Shown: positions 25,302 through 34,157 of the stretch, in pieces
Layout of the letters: every line of letters starts with the position of its first letter
How positions within the stretch are numbered: position 1 is the first letter of the stretch
Assembly (NCBI RefSeq): GCF_032852305.1
Contig: NZ_CP136594.1
Location: forward strand, 2,827,501-2,891,500
DNA from: Parasphingorhabdus sp. SCSIO 66989
Lineage (GTDB): Bacteria; Pseudomonadota; Alphaproteobacteria; Sphingomonadales; Sphingomonadaceae
Length of the DNA stretch: 64,000 nucleotides
Direction: 5' to 3'
Notes under the pieces: model-generated
Database searches by the model: none
The model's input: only the letters and a program-made list of their open reading frames with translations
Told to the model about the DNA's origin: nothing
Position numbers and translations under genes: made by a program

Positions 25302-25955
25302 TTATTTTTCTAGGGGGCGAGCAGGATTGCCCACTACGATCGTCCCAGGCTCTACATCCTTTGTGACAACTGCACCCATACCGACTATTGCGCCCGTCCC
25401 CACTCGTAAGGGCTTATCCGGCGTTCCTTGTCTCAGGATGGCACCGGCACCAATATATGCATGGTGATCGATATGCACATTGCCATTGCACCGGACGGCA
25501 GGTGCAAAGGTCACGAAATCGCCAACTACGCAATCATGCTCAACGTAGCTTCCGATATTGCAGTGGAAATGTTGACCAATTTTGATGTTGCTTGTCAGGG
25601 TCGTAAAAGGCGAAAAAATACCTCCGACTCCTACTTTAATACTTTTCATCCGAACATGCTGATCAGATACAATAGTAAGAAAGTTCAATTTGTCGGCAGC
25701 ACACTTATCTGCAAGTTTCTGCCTAACTCTGCTATTAGCTATTGCTATAGAAACATATTTCGTTTCGACATCGAATTGAACAAATTCTTCATAGGAATAA
25801 ACTGGCAGCCCATTTACATCCTTTTCGTGATTAGCATCGTCAATAAACACGATTTTGACATCACTCTCATCTCTTAACTTCCATTCTAAGAGCGGAGCAA
25901 CACCTCGCCCACATCCAGATGCACCGTAAATGCCGTATATGGATTCATATTTCAC
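25302..25955 (-). CDS. Sugar O/N-acyltransferase, PglD/NeuD-like
   Basis: 217 aa. The N-terminal Rossmann-like domain (YGIYGASGCGRGVAPLLEWK) and C-terminal left-handed beta-helix (FTTLTSNIKIGQHFHCNIGS; YVEHDCVVGDFVTFAPAVRC; AYIGAGAILRQG; VGMGAVVTKDVEPGT) are the PglD/NeuD architecture. PglD acetylates the C4 amine of UDP-4-amino sugars to give UDP-diNAc-bacillosamine. It overlaps the PglC-like gene by 4 bp, so the two are translated together. NeuD-like O-acetylation is an alternative. Confidence 0.86.
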   Translation of the reverse strand: MKYESIYGIYGASGCGRGVAPLLEWKLRDESDVKIVFIDDANHEKDVNGLPVYSYEEFVQFDVETKYVSIAIANSRVRQKLADKCAADKLNFLTIVSDQHVRMKSIKVGVGGIFSPFTTLTSNIKIGQHFHCNIGSYVEHDCVVGDFVTFAPAVRCNGNVHIDHHAYIGAGAILRQGTPDKPLRVGTGAIVGMGAVVTKDVEPGTIVVGNPARPLEK

Positions 25956-26545
25956 GATGTATTCCCAGTGAATTTGGGCATGGTAGCTTCGCCTTCGGCG
26001 CTGACGCCATCTCTGGATATGACTTTTTTCGCAGTCATGAAAACGATTTTCAAATCCAGTGCGAAAGATTGGTTGTCAATATACCATATGTCTGCTGCAA
26101 ATTTCTCCTCCCAGCTTATGGCATTGCGTCCGTTAACTTGTGCCCATCCAGTAATACCGGGGCGAATATCGTGGCGGCGAAACTGATGTTCACTATATAA
26201 GGGTAGATATTCCATCAATAACGGTCGCGGGCCTATTATTGCCATATCGCCTTTGACCACGTTCCATAAACTCGGTAGCTCATCCAGACTAGTGCTTCGT
26301 AAAAGCTTCCCATATCTCGTTAATCTCTTGGCATCTGGAAGGGCACGTCCACTATCATCAACAGTATCCTTCATAGTTCGGAATTTGAAAAGGTTGAACG
26401 GCCGTCCATTCAGACCCGGACGCTTTTGCTGGAAGATGAGTGGCCTTCCAAGGTATATCCAGTTGAATAAGGCAATCAACAAAAGAACAGGAGACAAAAT
26501 TAGAAGAATGGACAATGCTATGATTAGATCGATGGCACGCTTCAT
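25952..26545 (-). CDS. Initiating sugar-phosphate transferase, PglC-type
   Basis: 197 aa, the small monotopic phosphoglycosyl transferase form. It has one N-terminal hydrophobic re-entrant segment (LIIALSILLILSPVLLLIAL) and the conserved FKFRTM, LDELPSLWNVVKGDMAIIGP with RPLL after it, and RPGITGWAQVNGRNAISWEE. It transfers phospho-sugar from UDP-sugar to undecaprenyl phosphate at the inner membrane face, starting the repeat unit. Pairing with a PglD-like gene points to UDP-diNAc-bacillosamine as donor; UDP-GalNAc/GlcNAc derivatives cannot be excluded. Confidence 0.92.
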   Translation of the reverse strand: MKRAIDLIIALSILLILSPVLLLIALFNWIYLGRPLIFQQKRPGLNGRPFNLFKFRTMKDTVDDSGRALPDAKRLTRYGKLLRSTSLDELPSLWNVVKGDMAIIGPRPLLMEYLPLYSEHQFRRHDIRPGITGWAQVNGRNAISWEEKFAADIWYIDNQSFALDLKIVFMTAKKVISRDGVSAEGEATMPKFTGNTS

Positions 26546-27101
26546 GTAAGGCCCTAAATATTCTATAATAATTGAGATTCCTCCATAACCTACCTTATCC
26601 CTGCTTTCAATTCCAGATACTCGGTTCGCAATATCGCACCAGCAATTGCTGTAACCCTAGACAGCTGGGCAAATCAGTTGACGTCTTGCTTTCTAATTGA
26701 TTCAAGGTTGCTCCTTTGGAGGCAGGTTTGAGCCAAGTGTCAGGATTGATTAATTGATCCAGAAGGCGCATCGCACCAGCGAAGACCGTTCTTGATGAAA
26801 TAGATGATCCCAGAGAGCAACCACCGGTCATCTACTCTGGGCACGCCATGCGACAACGAAAAACACGGTTCGATCCCGGGGCATCTGCGTTTCACTCAAC
26901 ATCCGCAAATGGCTCAGGCCATATTCACGATAGTAAATCATCTGGGACAGCCCCTAAATTTGTCTACGCCACTTCGGCTCCAAAGCCCTTACAAAGCACA
27001 ATATCATACAAACACAACTTTGTGCCGCCAAGGATTGCATATGACGCAAGCTGTTCATATAATTAAAGCCTCGCCATAATCGCAGACCTTAATCCTCTGA
27101 A
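26546..27101. other. Intergenic region containing an IS5-family relic
   Basis: 556 bp between divergent genes (PglC-like leftward, ligase-like rightward). It contains a decayed transposase fragment (26764-26890). On the minus strand, TTGAAA-N17-TATGGA about 60-75 bp before the PglC-like start is a possible promoter. The remainder shows nothing recognisable. Confidence 0.5.
26764..26890 (-). pseudogene. IS5-family (IS427-like) transposase N-terminal fragment
   Basis: On the minus strand one frame reads FSLSHGVPRVDDRWLLSGII followed by YFIKNGLRWCDAP. This is the classic N-terminal segment of IS5/IS427-group transposases (PLSHGxPRVDDRRVLSGIIY type). Upstream, another frame still resembles the TDEQM-RLEPFF segment (ETQMPR and IEPCF), separated by a 1-bp shift. 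The rest of the gene, with the DDE catalytic residues, is missing. An old insertion scar. Confidence 0.78.
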
Positions 27102-28541
27102 ATGAAACCGTTTATGTCACATTTAGAAGAGCTAAGTGTCAACGCGAATGCTCGTACGTGGTGTATTTTGGGTCTATTTGCGCTTCTTGTTGCATTTTTG
27201 GGTGGTGCCTCACGATCTGACGCTATGCAGATTGCATTACTGAGGCCTCTTTCAGCCTTGTTTATGCTGACATACTTGGTCCAAGAAAACCGACAGGAAA
27301 ATCGCAAGGCGCTGCCAATCGGCGTTTTTTTGGGGCTAGCAGCCATTCTCATGGCCATTCAGCTGGTGCCGTTGCCACCGTCTGTCTGGCACGCACTTCC
27401 TTTGGGGGAAAGCATTGACCAGATCGATATTGTTCTTGGGTTGGAAGGCGTTTGGCGGCCTATTACTATGGCTCCAAGCCGTACACTAAATTCTTTATTA
27501 TCGATTTGTGTTCCAATAGTTGCATATGCCCTAGTATATTTTAATAACCTTAAACGCGATGACGCCTTATTTCTTATAGCAGGCTTAGTAACGGTTGACA
27601 GCCTATTGGGCCTAGGCCAAGTCCTTTCGGGACGAAACAGCCCATTATACCTATATGAAATCACCAATCGCGGCGCGCCTGTCGGTATATTCGCCAACGA
27701 GAATCACTCCACTGTTTTTTCTGTCCTTGGTCTACTTGTCTTTACGCGACTGGGTTTGTCGCGTTTTTCAGGCAAAAACCGTGCGTTTTTCATAGCCTGG
27801 TTCGTTATCGGTTTTGGACTCACGCTTTTAGCGGTGCTGATAAGTGGGTCACGTGCCGGTCTGGCGCTTGCCGGGTTTTCTCTGCTTGTATCCTTGATTA
27901 TGTTCTTTTTGGCTAGAATTGAAAAGACGCCCCTCAATGCGTCCTCCAATCGCCTGCTGCTATGGCTGTCGCGCGCCGATATAGTATTGCTTGCCCTTAT
28001 TGTCTCGGTCGCCGTAATGATTCTTCTGTTTTTCCAGCTAGAACGAACGCCAGCATTCGCAGACTTGAGCAATCACGATCCTTTCGCTAATATTCGCTGG
28101 CAGATTGGCCCCATTTTGCAAAATATGGTCAGTGATTTCTGGTTAACAGGGTCTGGCATAGGCAGCTTTGAAAAGGTTTATCATTTTTACGAGCCATCTA
28201 ACTTGCTTTTGCCAAGATATGTTAATCAGGCGCATAATGACTGGGCACAGCTATTCATTGAAGGTGGTCTTCCAGCTGCAGCGTTGATACTGGCCATTCT
28301 CTACTGGGTTATCGCGAGAATAATCACTCTGTTCCGCGAGTCATCGAATGCGATGATGAAACTGGTTTTCTGGACCGCGATTCTGATCGTGATTTGCTCG
28401 GCTTCAATTGTGGATTACCCTCTTCGCACCCCTAGCTTCCAAGTGGTTACCATTTGGCTTCTCTACGCACTCGCGGTTGAACCACGTCCAGCTCGGAATG
28501 GTAAAGCACGAGCGAGAATGCGTATGCCAAAATCGCCATAA
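27102..28541 (+). CDS. O-antigen ligase / Wzy_C family membrane protein
   Basis: 479 aa with about ten to twelve transmembrane segments. The Wzy_C/WaaL landmarks are in the middle and after: PVGIFANENHSTVFSVLG, ISGSRAGLALAGFSLLVSL and RYVNQAHNDWAQLFIEGGLP with the conserved NxxH-like HND. Such proteins polymerise or ligate lipid-linked glycans on the periplasmic side. The locus has another polymerase candidate at 21446, so this one may ligate chains or act as the main polymerase. It lies upstream of the export genes with a 174-bp gap. Confidence 0.82.
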   Translation: MKPFMSHLEELSVNANARTWCILGLFALLVAFLGGASRSDAMQIALLRPLSALFMLTYLVQENRQENRKALPIGVFLGLAAILMAIQLVPLPPSVWHALPLGESIDQIDIVLGLEGVWRPITMAPSRTLNSLLSICVPIVAYALVYFNNLKRDDALFLIAGLVTVDSLLGLGQVLSGRNSPLYLYEITNRGAPVGIFANENHSTVFSVLGLLVFTRLGLSRFSGKNRAFFIAWFVIGFGLTLLAVLISGSRAGLALAGFSLLVSLIMFFLARIEKTPLNASSNRLLLWLSRADIVLLALIVSVAVMILLFFQLERTPAFADLSNHDPFANIRWQIGPILQNMVSDFWLTGSGIGSFEKVYHFYEPSNLLLPRYVNQAHNDWAQLFIEGGLPAAALILAILYWVIARIITLFRESSNAMMKLVFWTAILIVICSASIVDYPLRTPSFQVVTIWLLYALAVEPRPARNGKARARMRMPKSP

Positions 28542-28715
28542 GTTAAGCTGGACACCCGGGCAGCATATCAAGACCGGCCGGGTTTCAGTCGACACACTGT
28601 TGGCCCTTACCTCGTCCTTACAATTCGAACATCGATAAAATCTGGTCGCAGCATTTAAGAAAACGGTTGACCAGTTCGTGGCATGCGCTAGTCGCTGCGT
28701 TGAATAAGAGAGCGC

Positions 28716-29423
28716 ATGATGATTCTGTTTAAAAAATTTTTCATTGTTTTCATTGTATTAATAACGCTGTCAGCTTGCGCAGCGGACCGTTCGACAGGTC
28801 TTGCTCCCGAAATACAGGTAACCGAACTTACGGAACTCCCTCCGCCACGGGGTGAAAGCTTCTACACAATCGGCGCTGAAGAGAAGCTTGAGATCAGTGT
28901 AGTGGGGGACGAACTCCTCAGCGGCACTTATTTGACGGACGAGTTCGGCGGCCTCAATTATCCGTTTTTAGGTAAGCTGGAGCTTGAAGGGCTTACACCA
29001 AATCAAGCTTCACAGATTATCTCTGACGGTTTGCGAGGGAGATATCTGCTTGAGCCTCAAGTTCGCATTATTCCTGAAGAGTTTCCTCAGCCCACCTTCT
29101 CAATTGGTGGGCAGGTTAGACGACCCGGGAACTACCCAGCATTTGGCCGCCAAACGCTGTTGAGGGCAGTAAATTCGGCCCAAGGCGTGGAGGAATATGC
29201 AAAACTTGAAGACGTCTTGATATTAAGGACTGTCAACGGACAAAACTATATAGGTCTCTACAACCTCGCAGCAATCCAACGTGGCAATTATTCGGATCCT
29301 GATGTGTATCCGAACGACATTGTCATCGTAGGAGATTCGCCTGAAAGGCGTAACTTAGACCGTATATTGCAGGCGGTGCCGCAATTGATTACCAGCTTCG
29401 TAATATTTATCACCAGAAACTAA
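28716..29423 (+). CDS. Outer-membrane polysaccharide export lipoprotein (OPX, Wza-like)
   Basis: 235 aa with a lipoprotein signal (LFKKFFIVFIVLITLSAC, lipidated Cys21). The Poly_export domain (FYTIGAEEKLEISVVGDELL) is followed by an SLBB domain (FSIGGQVRRPGNYPAFGRQT). It is shorter than E. coli Wza (about 380 aa) and has no second SLBB; the C-terminus ends in hydrophobic LITSFVIFITRN. It should form the periplasmic/outer-membrane channel partner of the Wzc-type protein 15 bp downstream. Confidence 0.92.
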   Translation: MMILFKKFFIVFIVLITLSACAADRSTGLAPEIQVTELTELPPPRGESFYTIGAEEKLEISVVGDELLSGTYLTDEFGGLNYPFLGKLELEGLTPNQASQIISDGLRGRYLLEPQVRIIPEEFPQPTFSIGGQVRRPGNYPAFGRQTLLRAVNSAQGVEEYAKLEDVLILRTVNGQNYIGLYNLAAIQRGNYSDPDVYPNDIVIVGDSPERRNLDRILQAVPQLITSFVIFITRN

Positions 29424-29437
29424 ATGCTCTCCACCTC

Positions 29438-31582
29438 ATGAACCAAAATCATTCTATTAGTTCAGATGCTACCCGACTAAGTCAAAGCGTTGAGTACGAT
29501 GAAGAAGATGGCTTCGCTCTTGATTTGGAGCGCTATTGGATCGAAGCTCGCGCTCTAAAGTTCTGGCTTGCTGGAATCATTGCCCTCAGCATTGTTTTTG
29601 GGGTAGTCGTTACACTGCTGTCAACACCGCTATTCCTGGGTAGCGCACGCATAGAAATCTCGCAAGTCACAGCCAATGTTACCGACATTGATCCTATTGA
29701 GAACGATTCACGTACATCGGAGCTTCAATATCTCAATACGCAATATGAATTACTTGAGTCGCGTTTCATGGCAGCGCGGGTAACTGAAGCGGGGAACCTC
29801 ATCCGTGACGAAAATTTCATCGCCGCTTTTAGCTTAGATGAAGCAGAAGACTTGCGGAAGCGAGATATTGAAGAATTACTCCTTGATAACATTTCGATTG
29901 AATCGATAACACAGTCTAGCCTCGTTGATGTGCAATTCTCCAGTCCTTCGCCAAGTGTATCAGCAGATATCGCCAACCTATGGGTCGCAGAATTCATAGC
30001 GGCCAATTTTGAGAAACGCTTCGGGACCAATATCGAAGCACGCGAATTTTTGAGTCGGCAAATCGAGGAATTGAGAGAGCGATTGGCCATTTCTGAAAGG
30101 GAATTAGTACAGTACGCAAATTCGAATGAAATTCTTGTTTTGGAAACCGCTGCGCCTAGCAACGGCTCGGACGCAGCCACTCAAACGTTGATTGCAACCG
30201 ATCTCGCCGCTTTGAATGGAGCGCTTACGCAAGCAATCTCTGATCGCATAGCTGCCGAGGCCGCACTAGATTCCGGTGAGTTTGCCAGTAATGATCCACG
30301 CAATCAACTAAGCGCACAACTCGCAACCGCAGAGGCAGAACTCTCTACACTCCAAGCAAACTTTGGCCCAGATTATCCAATCTTGCGGGAAAAAGAGGCC
30401 GAAGTCGCATCCTTAAGAGACTCTATTGAAAGCGAGTCGAGAGCTGCACTACGATCAGCAGCAGTGCGAGAAAGAGAGCTACGTGATCAACTGGAACAAG
30501 CTAAATCGCGTTTTCTTGATCAACAGGACCTTAGCATTCAATATGGCATATTGAAGCGTGAGGTGGACACGAACCGCGAGCTCTATGATGGTTTGCTTCA
30601 GCGCTATAAGGAACTTGAGGCATCTGGCGCGGGCCAGAATAATATCAAACTTATTGATACGGCTGAGCTTCCTCAGGGTCCATATGCTCCTTCCTTTTTT
30701 CAGAACATCTTGATCGCTTTAGTTGTCGGAATCGTTGGTGCGGGAGCGTTAGTCTATCTACGTGTCGCCCTCAGCCAGACGCTTAAGGATCCGCAAGACG
30801 TTACACGACGCCTTGGCCTTCCTCTCCTGGGTACCATTCCCAAATCTTCCCAAGAGCTTGTAGAAGATCAATTGTTTGAACGATCCTCGGAGCTTAGCGA
30901 GGCATATAAATCGGCAAGGACAAATCTCACCTTCCTGACCCCTGATGGCGCTCCGAAGGTACTCATGTTGACGTCATCAGTACCCGCAGAAGGTAAGAGT
31001 ATTTCCAGTATCGCTCTGGCAATGAGTTTCGCTCAGCTTGGTAGAAAGACCCTTCTGATCGATGCTGACCTCCGCAATTCACGGATGCAAAACTTGATTA
31101 GCAACGAGAGCTGGGAAAAAGGTGGGCTCGCCAACCTCTTAACCAACAATGATGCAACTTTAGCCGATATCGCGGTTCCGCTGGAGGAGCTTGGTTTCGA
31201 CTTTATCGGTCACGGTCGTACACCGCCTAACCCGGTTGAACTATTGGCGAGCCTTAGATTCCGTAACATCGTTGAAGACGCCAGGCAGAACTACGACCAG
31301 ATCATCATAGACAGCGCCCCGATGCTATCGCTTGCCGATGCTATCGAGATATCAAGAGTGGTGGATGGCATCGTATATGTTATTGAATCTGATCGCATGA
31401 AACTGAGGGCAATAGAAAATGCCCTCAACCGTCTCAGGCGAACGGACGCCCAAGTCTTCGGAGCCATCGTTACCAAGCTTGATGCCAATTCAAACGCATA
31501 TGGCTATGGATATGGCTATGGATATGGGTATGGATATGGAGCCAAGACAAGCGACGATAAGAACGAGGTAATTGAAGCTTAA
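29438..31582 (+). CDS. Wzc-type polysaccharide co-polymerase / tyrosine autokinase
   Basis: 714 aa. A Wzz domain with TM1 (residues 45-66), a long periplasmic coiled coil (200-400) and TM2 (around 420-440) are followed by a cytoplasmic BY-kinase. The kinase has Walker A PAEGKSISS (Lys520), Walker A' LLIDADLRNS and Walker B IIIDSAPML. The tail is a tyrosine cluster of seven YG repeats, the expected autophosphorylation site. It controls chain length and drives export with the Wza-like protein. Kinase and co-polymerase are fused, as in E. coli Wzc. Confidence 0.94.
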   Translation: MNQNHSISSDATRLSQSVEYDEEDGFALDLERYWIEARALKFWLAGIIALSIVFGVVVTLLSTPLFLGSARIEISQVTANVTDIDPIENDSRTSELQYLNTQYELLESRFMAARVTEAGNLIRDENFIAAFSLDEAEDLRKRDIEELLLDNISIESITQSSLVDVQFSSPSPSVSADIANLWVAEFIAANFEKRFGTNIEAREFLSRQIEELRERLAISERELVQYANSNEILVLETAAPSNGSDAATQTLIATDLAALNGALTQAISDRIAAEAALDSGEFASNDPRNQLSAQLATAEAELSTLQANFGPDYPILREKEAEVASLRDSIESESRAALRSAAVRERELRDQLEQAKSRFLDQQDLSIQYGILKREVDTNRELYDGLLQRYKELEASGAGQNNIKLIDTAELPQGPYAPSFFQNILIALVVGIVGAGALVYLRVALSQTLKDPQDVTRRLGLPLLGTIPKSSQELVEDQLFERSSELSEAYKSARTNLTFLTPDGAPKVLMLTSSVPAEGKSISSIALAMSFAQLGRKTLLIDADLRNSRMQNLISNESWEKGGLANLLTNNDATLADIAVPLEELGFDFIGHGRTPPNPVELLASLRFRNIVEDARQNYDQIIIDSAPMLSLADAIEISRVVDGIVYVIESDRMKLRAIENALNRLRRTDAQVFGAIVTKLDANSNAYGYGYGYGYGYGYGAKTSDDKNEVIEA
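31499..31540 (+). repeat. Hexanucleotide repeat coding the Tyr-Gly tail of Wzc
   Basis: Seven tandem TATGGN hexamers encode seven Tyr-Gly pairs at the C-terminus of the Wzc-like kinase. Copy number could change by slippage without a frameshift, altering the number of phosphorylatable tyrosines. Confidence 0.85.
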
Positions 31583-31593
31583 AAAACAAGCTA

Positions 31594-32775
31594 ATGCGCA
31601 TCAAAAATCCTCTCAAGCTCGCCTTTGTGTCGCTCTTTGCCATCAGTCTGGCCATCATTCTCGGTGCGCAAGCTCTCAGCAGTGTTAGTGCCAAAAAGAA
31701 TCCAGAACTTGCACTTTCTGCTTTCCCCCTAAACGGGCATGCGCTGGAGGAACTTGCTTTTGACCGGTTCACTCAAGCAGCCACGGACCCGAACAATCTT
31801 ACAACAGCAGCACAGGATGCTGCGCACTTGGCTCACGAAGCCATTCGCATTGAGCCTTTGGCCCCTAAAGCGCATGCCATCCTTGCGCTCGCGGAAACTG
31901 ATCCTGAAAAACGCCGCCAACTGATTGATACGGCATCAAAGCTTAATCGCCGCAATCTGGCTCTGCAAAGTCTGATGCTGGAACAGCGATTGCAGGATAA
32001 CAATTATGACGGTGTGATAGAAACGCTCGACCAGATATTGCGAGTTCACCCGCGACGCCGTAATGATTTTTTCCCTGTTTTGACGCAAGCTTTGTCTCAA
32101 GAGCAAACCGTCACATCATTTACCGACCTTTTGAAGAATGATCTGCCTTGGCGCGAAGCATTTTTGCGGTATGCTGTTGGGAAAAACGAAGCGCTTTCGA
32201 GTCTGGCGGCAATTAGAGGCAAGATTGATCTAGACGACGAACTGTTCGATCAGCGCCTAATCTCGAACCTTGTTAAAAATGGCAGCTTCGCCGACGCTCG
32301 CCGTCTCTATCTCGACATAACCAAACAAAACAGCCACAATGCAAAGGATGGTGCTCAATTGGATTGGAGAAGCACCTACGCTCCGTTCGACTGGGCATTT
32401 GCAGATGAGAGAGGATTCCGCGCTCAACCCAGCGTTGATGGAAAAGAACTCGAGATTCGAATCCAGGCTGGTCAAGGGGGCGTGATTGCTTCACGCATTA
32501 TTGAAGCTCCCACAGGTCCTTTTTCGATCCAGATAAACCACAAACTGGAACCGAAGGGCCAGAGCGAGGACGTCAAACTACAACTCACTTGTGCTGGTAT
32601 GACCACCCCGTTTTTTGAAGAACCTCTGGGCTCAAGCAAGAACATTCTGGCGGTGACTTCACGCCCTGAAGACTGTGCGTTTATAGCAATGGCTGTTAAT
32701 GGCAGAGCATGGTCCGGGCGACCGGCAATTAGGGGAAGCCTTGAAAAGATTAGCATCCGCCCGATTGAGCAATGA
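31594..32775 (+). CDS. TPR-containing membrane-anchored protein of the polysaccharide locus
   Basis: 393 aa. One N-terminal hydrophobic segment (LAFVSLFAISLAIILGAQAL) may be an anchor or uncleaved signal. Residues 45-200 are helical repeats of TPR type (AHEAIRIEPLAPKAHAILAL; DTASKLNRRNLALQSLMLEQ); the C-terminal third looks beta-rich (SIQINHKLEPKGQSEDVKLQ). It lies 11 bp after the Wzc-like gene. Proteins of this layout occur in other EPS loci, but no function is established that I recognise. It is probably periplasmic and may help polymerisation or export. Confidence 0.72.
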   Translation: MRIKNPLKLAFVSLFAISLAIILGAQALSSVSAKKNPELALSAFPLNGHALEELAFDRFTQAATDPNNLTTAAQDAAHLAHEAIRIEPLAPKAHAILALAETDPEKRRQLIDTASKLNRRNLALQSLMLEQRLQDNNYDGVIETLDQILRVHPRRRNDFFPVLTQALSQEQTVTSFTDLLKNDLPWREAFLRYAVGKNEALSSLAAIRGKIDLDDELFDQRLISNLVKNGSFADARRLYLDITKQNSHNAKDGAQLDWRSTYAPFDWAFADERGFRAQPSVDGKELEIRIQAGQGGVIASRIIEAPTGPFSIQINHKLEPKGQSEDVKLQLTCAGMTTPFFEEPLGSSKNILAVTSRPEDCAFIAMAVNGRAWSGRPAIRGSLEKISIRPIEQ

Positions 32776-32893
32776 TATCGAGCATTTTTGAAATCTAGTG
32801 CAAATCATCCTTCCCAGATGGCATTAGGAACTTTTCTACTAACCACGATTTCCCCTATCAAAGTGACGTCTCCATCTTTAGGAGCAGTTTCTG

Positions 32894-34015
32894 ATGAAGG
32901 CGCTCAAAATTCTCCTCACCTTTGGCACACGCCCTGAAGCTATCAAGCTCTTCCCATTGGCGCACGCCTTTGGCCATGCCGAGCTTCTCACGCCGATTAT
33001 CTGCGTCAGCGCACAGCATCGGGAAATTCTCGACCAAGTGCTTAATATCGGGAATATCATCCCCGATCATGATCTCGATATTATGCAGCCCGACCAGTCT
33101 CTGGATGCATTAACGGCGAGACTATTGACCAAAATCGGTTCTGTTATGGACACCGAGAAACCAGACCGAGTTATCGTCCAGGGCGACACGGCGACCGCCA
33201 TGGTTGGCGCGCTCGCTGCATATTATCGCAAGATACCTGTCGGCCACGTCGAAGCTGGCTTGCGCAGTTATGATATCTATCAGCCATGGCCCGAAGAGGT
33301 GAACCGCAAGATCATCGGTACCATCGCCGATATGCATTTTGCACCGACGGGAACGGCCGCCGAAGCGCTCAGGAAAGAGGCGGTCAACCCGGCGCATATC
33401 CATGTTACTGGCAACACCGTCATTGACGCGCTGCATTGGGTCACAAGACGCATTGAAGCAGAGCCGGAACTGGCGGCGGGCTTGAAACCACTGAAAGAGC
33501 GCTTTGCCGACAAACGGATTATCGGCGTTACCAGCCATCGCAGAGAGAATTTCGGTGGCGGTCTGGAGAATATTGCCGACGCCATTGCCGAGTTAGCGAA
33601 GCGCGATGATATTGCGTTTATCTTTCCCGTTCACCCAAACCCCAATGTCCGCGCGGTAATGGACGCAGCTTTGGCCGGACTCGACAATGTCGCGATGATC
33701 GAACCACTCGATTACCCGCATTTTGTCCATTTGCTGTCGCTCGCCGATATCATGCTGACCGATAGTGGCGGGGTGCAGGAAGAGGCCCCTGCCCTCGGCA
33801 AGCCGGTCCTGGTAATGCGTGAGACGACCGAGCGGCCTGAAGGGGTTGAGGCGGGCACTGCCAAGCTGGTCGGCACCGACCGAGACACGATTGTTAGCGC
33901 GACCACACAGCTGCTTGACGATGATGCGGAATATCAGCGCATGGCACGCGCGCATAATCCGTTCGGTGATGGCAAAAGCAGCGAAAGAATCGCCCAGATC
34001 ATCGCTGAACACTGA
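32894..34015 (+). CDS. wecB: UDP-N-acetylglucosamine 2-epimerase (non-hydrolysing)
   Basis: 373 aa, normal length. Signature segments: LTFGTRPEAIKLFPL, VQGDTATAMVGALAAYYRKI, VGHVEAGLRSYDIYQPWPEE, GVTSHRRENFGG and DSGGVQEEAPALGKPVLVMR. Interconverts UDP-GlcNAc and UDP-ManNAc in the cytoplasm. Followed by the ManNAc dehydrogenase, so together they should give UDP-ManNAcA. A good ribosome site (AGGAG) precedes the ATG. Confidence 0.95.
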   Translation: MKALKILLTFGTRPEAIKLFPLAHAFGHAELLTPIICVSAQHREILDQVLNIGNIIPDHDLDIMQPDQSLDALTARLLTKIGSVMDTEKPDRVIVQGDTATAMVGALAAYYRKIPVGHVEAGLRSYDIYQPWPEEVNRKIIGTIADMHFAPTGTAAEALRKEAVNPAHIHVTGNTVIDALHWVTRRIEAEPELAAGLKPLKERFADKRIIGVTSHRRENFGGGLENIADAIAELAKRDDIAFIFPVHPNPNVRAVMDAALAGLDNVAMIEPLDYPHFVHLLSLADIMLTDSGGVQEEAPALGKPVLVMRETTERPEGVEAGTAKLVGTDRDTIVSATTQLLDDDAEYQRMARAHNPFGDGKSSERIAQIIAEH

Positions 34016-34157
34016 TTTTACAGGGGCTTACACCACGAGAACGGCATCTTAACGGTGTCTATACCCTATATTGCTAGCGCATTGGCCATTGGGAATTGCG
34101 TCATCGCACTTTCCTCCATAATGGATGTCTATATCAATCCGAAATGGAGCATGGGTC

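Noticed and set aside
26607-26831. 74-codon minus-strand frame
   Set aside because: It runs across the IS5 relic in the wrong frame; the transposase similarity is in another frame.
29725-30180. 151-codon antisense frame in the Wzc-type gene
   Set aside because: Serine-rich mirror of the coiled-coil coding sequence; no independent evidence.
31499-31540. Short tandem repeat considered as a CRISPR or regulatory array
   Set aside because: It is a 6-bp codon repeat inside a gene; no CRISPR-like repeat-spacer array was seen anywhere in the window.
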